From assembly GCF_011397635.1 (NCBI RefSeq), contig NC_064761.1:40264143-40328142 (forward strand): 64,000 bases of DNA, given 5' to 3'. Both the position numbers and the translations under genes were made by a program. Shown here piece by piece: positions 61,244 through 64,000 of this stretch. Every line of letters starts with the position of its first letter. Positions within the stretch are counted from its first letter, which is position 1. This stretch comes from Epinephelus fuscoguttatus. Lineage: Eukaryota > Chordata > Actinopteri > Perciformes > Serranidae. The notes under the pieces were generated by a model. The model was not told the origin of the DNA. It was given only the letters and a program-made list of their open reading frames with translations, and did no database searches.

Positions 61244-64000
61244 CTGAAAGACCACAGACAACACATGAGAGGGTTTTTCTTCATCATCGACGTCATCTCA
61301 TGTAACACAGTTTACTGAGTTATGATAGACAGACAGATAGACGGAATGAGTTGTTATATTTACATAGGGATGCATGCTGCATTGCCATGTTTACGGTAGC
61401 CCAGAATGGACAAACTGGTTCTAGATACTGCAGTTCACATTTTTGTGCCAGCCACAACAGTAAGCAGCCCCTCGGCAAAGAACAGCATCAGAAAAACACT
61501 GATCTTCTAACATGAAACTGCTTTATTCAGTGCCTTTACCGGTTTTAATCACCAGGTTCGTTTGTTTCAGAGAGGAGGAGATCTCTGTGGATAATCCTGC
61601 TCCTGTAAAAACCTCCTGAACAATAAACACTTGAGGAATTCTAACCTGGAGAACTTTCAGCTGATTGCAATCTGCAATCCTCACCACTAGATGTCACTAC
61701 ATCCCCCAAAAATCTTACATACTGGACCTTTAAAAGGCTAAAATGAAGGCCTCTTTTGTTTAGTCTATTCTGATGTACATGTAAAAACCTCCTGAGCATC
61801 TTGATCTTGAGTTATCAGGAAAAAGGTGAGTGCACATGAGCACGTGGTGGGTGAGCCTCCCATCTCCGCCATGCTGAACAGCATCGGAGAAACACTGATT
61901 TGTAACATGAAATTACTTCATTCTGTGTGTTTGCCGGTTTTATACACCTGGTTCATTTGTTTTAGGGAGGAGGAGACCACTGTGATGCCACTACATCCCC
62001 AAAAAATCTTACAAACTGTTGGCTACATAAATGTATAGCCAAAATAATATGGACATTTTGTGTGGTCAAGGAGCACCAACAGACTATTGACGGTTTAGAT
62101 ACAAAGATAAACCATAATTAGAGGCTCCTTTTTCATACAGCGTAATTGTTAAAATGATCCTTCCTGCTAAATTCCAACGCATCAGTTTCCACTCGACTGT
62201 TGTAGCTCGCCTCGGTGCCTTTCTTTGTCAGTAAAAAAAACTCCCAAAACCTAAAAATGTCCTGTCAAAGTAGAAAAAGGATATGGTCTAAATAGGTAGA
62301 CTCATGTCAAAAGTCAGGAGTATTTTGCACCTGATTGCAGAGACAGACCACTTATCTCTTGTCAGAGCCTTTTCACTTGTCGGAGCTCAAAGCTTTCCAA
62401 ATGAACCACAGCTTTGTTGAGCGAACACAGAGGACAGTTTAGTTTGGGGGAAGGCTTTGACTTACAATGACTGTCATTTCTCTCTGTCAAAGCAGACAGT
62501 GAATACCTCTTTGTCTGATTTACTGCTTCCAGCCTGAGCTCAAGTCCGTGTACTGTACTTGTACGAGCTGACTCTTTCCTTGTGGGATGTCTTATAATGC
62601 AAACTGTGACCTTTAGTCTACAAAACTGGAGAGAAATATTAGACGGACTCAGTGGAAAGGTGCCACTGGTGGACCTGAAAATCCATTAAAATCTACACAA
62701 AACATTTGTTTGAGAAAATGGAATATCCAGGTGACTCCTACTGACACCTGATGCCACATTTTGACATTCGAGACATTCATTATAAAACAGCAGGTGGTGG
62801 CATCATTTATTTAAAAAGGAAAAAAAAATCATTTATCCTTGACTGTCACAAAGAAAACAATGTTAGGAAAACATGAACTGTGAGTGTTGACAGAGCAGAA
62901 GACGCTGTGGAAAATATCGACACCCGCCTACTCTTGTCACTTGCTTTATTGACAATTATTGTCTTCAACTGAAAACCTTTCAGCCTCATCTTTTGTATCA
63001 TGTTTACTTATTGTGCTTTTAAGAATCAACAAGTCCTTGGCCCACATTACAAATAATAAATGTTATATAATGTAATGTGATATAATCAGTATGCTGATGA
63101 CCTGGATATGCAAAAAGAAATAAATACTCACATTCCTTCTATAACAACTTGTCACATCTTGAACAATTAGAAAACAATTAATATAACCTTGACACCTTTA
63201 TTCAGTCTGAACTCTGTCAACACAGGCTCTGTGTTGAAGTGCTTCAGTCATGTCTTTACTTTGCCCCCTTATTTCTTTTCTTATGTGCCTGCAGGCAAAC
63301 GTCAACTGAAAACATTAGTTACTAAAACTTTTGTTTTACCTATAAGAAGAGTTTTGTTTGATCAATGATTTGATTAATCAGTTTGATTATCTTTTTAATG
63401 TTATTTTGCCATATCTTGATAAACTGATATTGGAAACAGAGCTACAGTTACTAAAATTAATAGATTAGTCGATCTTAAATGTAAATATTTGCTGTTTTTT
63501 CAGTTTTCTATGATATTAATCTAAATGTCTTTGGCTTTTGGACTTTTGATTGAGCAAAACAATTAAATTAAGGACTGGGAAACTGTTATGTGCATTTTCC
63601 AAGCAAACATGTCAAACGTTGGCTGGTTTCAGCTTGTCAAATCTCAGGAATTGATGCTTTTCTTGAACATATTTGACAGAAAACTAAATATATTTGAGTT
63701 TTGGACTGATGGTTTAACTCTTTGAAACCTGGAGCGACATCTTTTCTTGTGCTGCTTTCAGATGCCTTTTGCAAGTATTTAAACCTTTGAACCCTGAGCA
63801 CATTGGCGTGATTTCTTTCAAAAACATGAGGGAAAAGGCACTGAGTAACCTGGTAGGAAATTTCCCACAAATTGCAAAAAAAACAAAAGAAAGAAAGAAG
63901 AAAAGTATTTTAGAAAAATAGGAAAAAGAGAAAAAAGCTAGGGAAACCTTATTATCATTATTATAACATTTTAAAAAATAATTTTCTTGTCTTTTCTCTT
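61244..64000 (-). other. usp46: Start of the large usp46 intron 1
   Basis: The missing first coding exon (expected to encode an MTVRNIAS-like start) was not found here, so this is intron. It holds two fragments of the family that forms the outer element at 50177-52183 (about 61376-61735 and 61790-62022, each with ACATCCCC(C)AAAAATCTTAC). The rest, 62023-64000, is AT-rich with nothing recognisable. Confidence 0.5.
61376..62022 (-). mobile_element. Two adjacent fragments of the GGTCCAGTGTGTAAG-type element
   Basis: 61376-61735 ends in ATCTTACATACTGGACCTTT. 61790-62022 repeats the same phrases (CATCGGAGAAACACTGATT-like, GCCGGTTTTA, CATTTGTTTTAG, GGAGGAGA) and ends at AAATCTTACAAACTG. They lie in the same orientation about 55 bases apart, suggesting duplication of one insertion or two insertions. 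Confidence 0.55.

Noticed and set aside
61244..64000. Search for the first coding exon of usp46
   Set aside because: No minus-strand ATG followed by an MTVRNIASICNM-like frame and donor was found, so the exon must lie beyond the right edge.

Overview
This window is vertebrate nuclear DNA, almost certainly from a ray-finned (percomorph-type) teleost. Genes are split into short exons with GT/AG introns, intergenic DNA is AT-rich, and there are many short inverted-repeat transposons and LINE tails of teleost type. No prokaryotic operon, CRISPR array, rRNA or tRNA was recognised.

Four protein-coding genes can be reconstructed exon by exon. Their order and orientation match human 4q12 as I know it (LRRC66, SGCB, SPATA18, USP46). 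They are: (1) lrrc66, minus strand, positions 1-7681, whose 3' end runs off the left edge; it encodes a leucine-rich-repeat/Ig-like single-pass membrane protein with a long acidic/serine-rich tail made of ~62-67-residue tandem repeats. (2) sgcb (beta-sarcoglycan), minus strand, 9399-16775, complete, six coding exons, 311 residues. (3) spata18 (MIEAP, mitochondrial quality control), plus strand, 18689-26193, complete, twelve coding exons, 492 residues. (4) usp46 (ubiquitin-specific protease), minus strand, 53340-61243, eight coding exons including the stop; the first coding exon (about 12 residues) lies beyond the right edge.

sgcb and spata18 are head to head across about 1.9 kb. lrrc66 and sgcb are in tandem on the minus strand, a few hundred bases apart. 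The ~26 kb between spata18 and usp46 has no gene I can support. It is filled with transposon relics: hAT-type MITEs with 8-bp target duplications, TTAA-flanked (piggyBac-like) elements with long inverted arms, LINE 3' tails, a hAT transposase fragment, and nested elements. Introns of all four genes carry more of these, including a PIF/Harbinger remnant inside usp46 that keeps pieces of both element genes.

The genes do not form a pathway; they are neighbours by conserved synteny. I did not find a clearly new biological system. The most interesting signals are the in-frame tandem repeat of the lrrc66 tail, two adjacent RFX/X-box-like palindromes in spata18 intron 1, the Harbinger remnant, the nested transposons, and several strong DNA hairpins.
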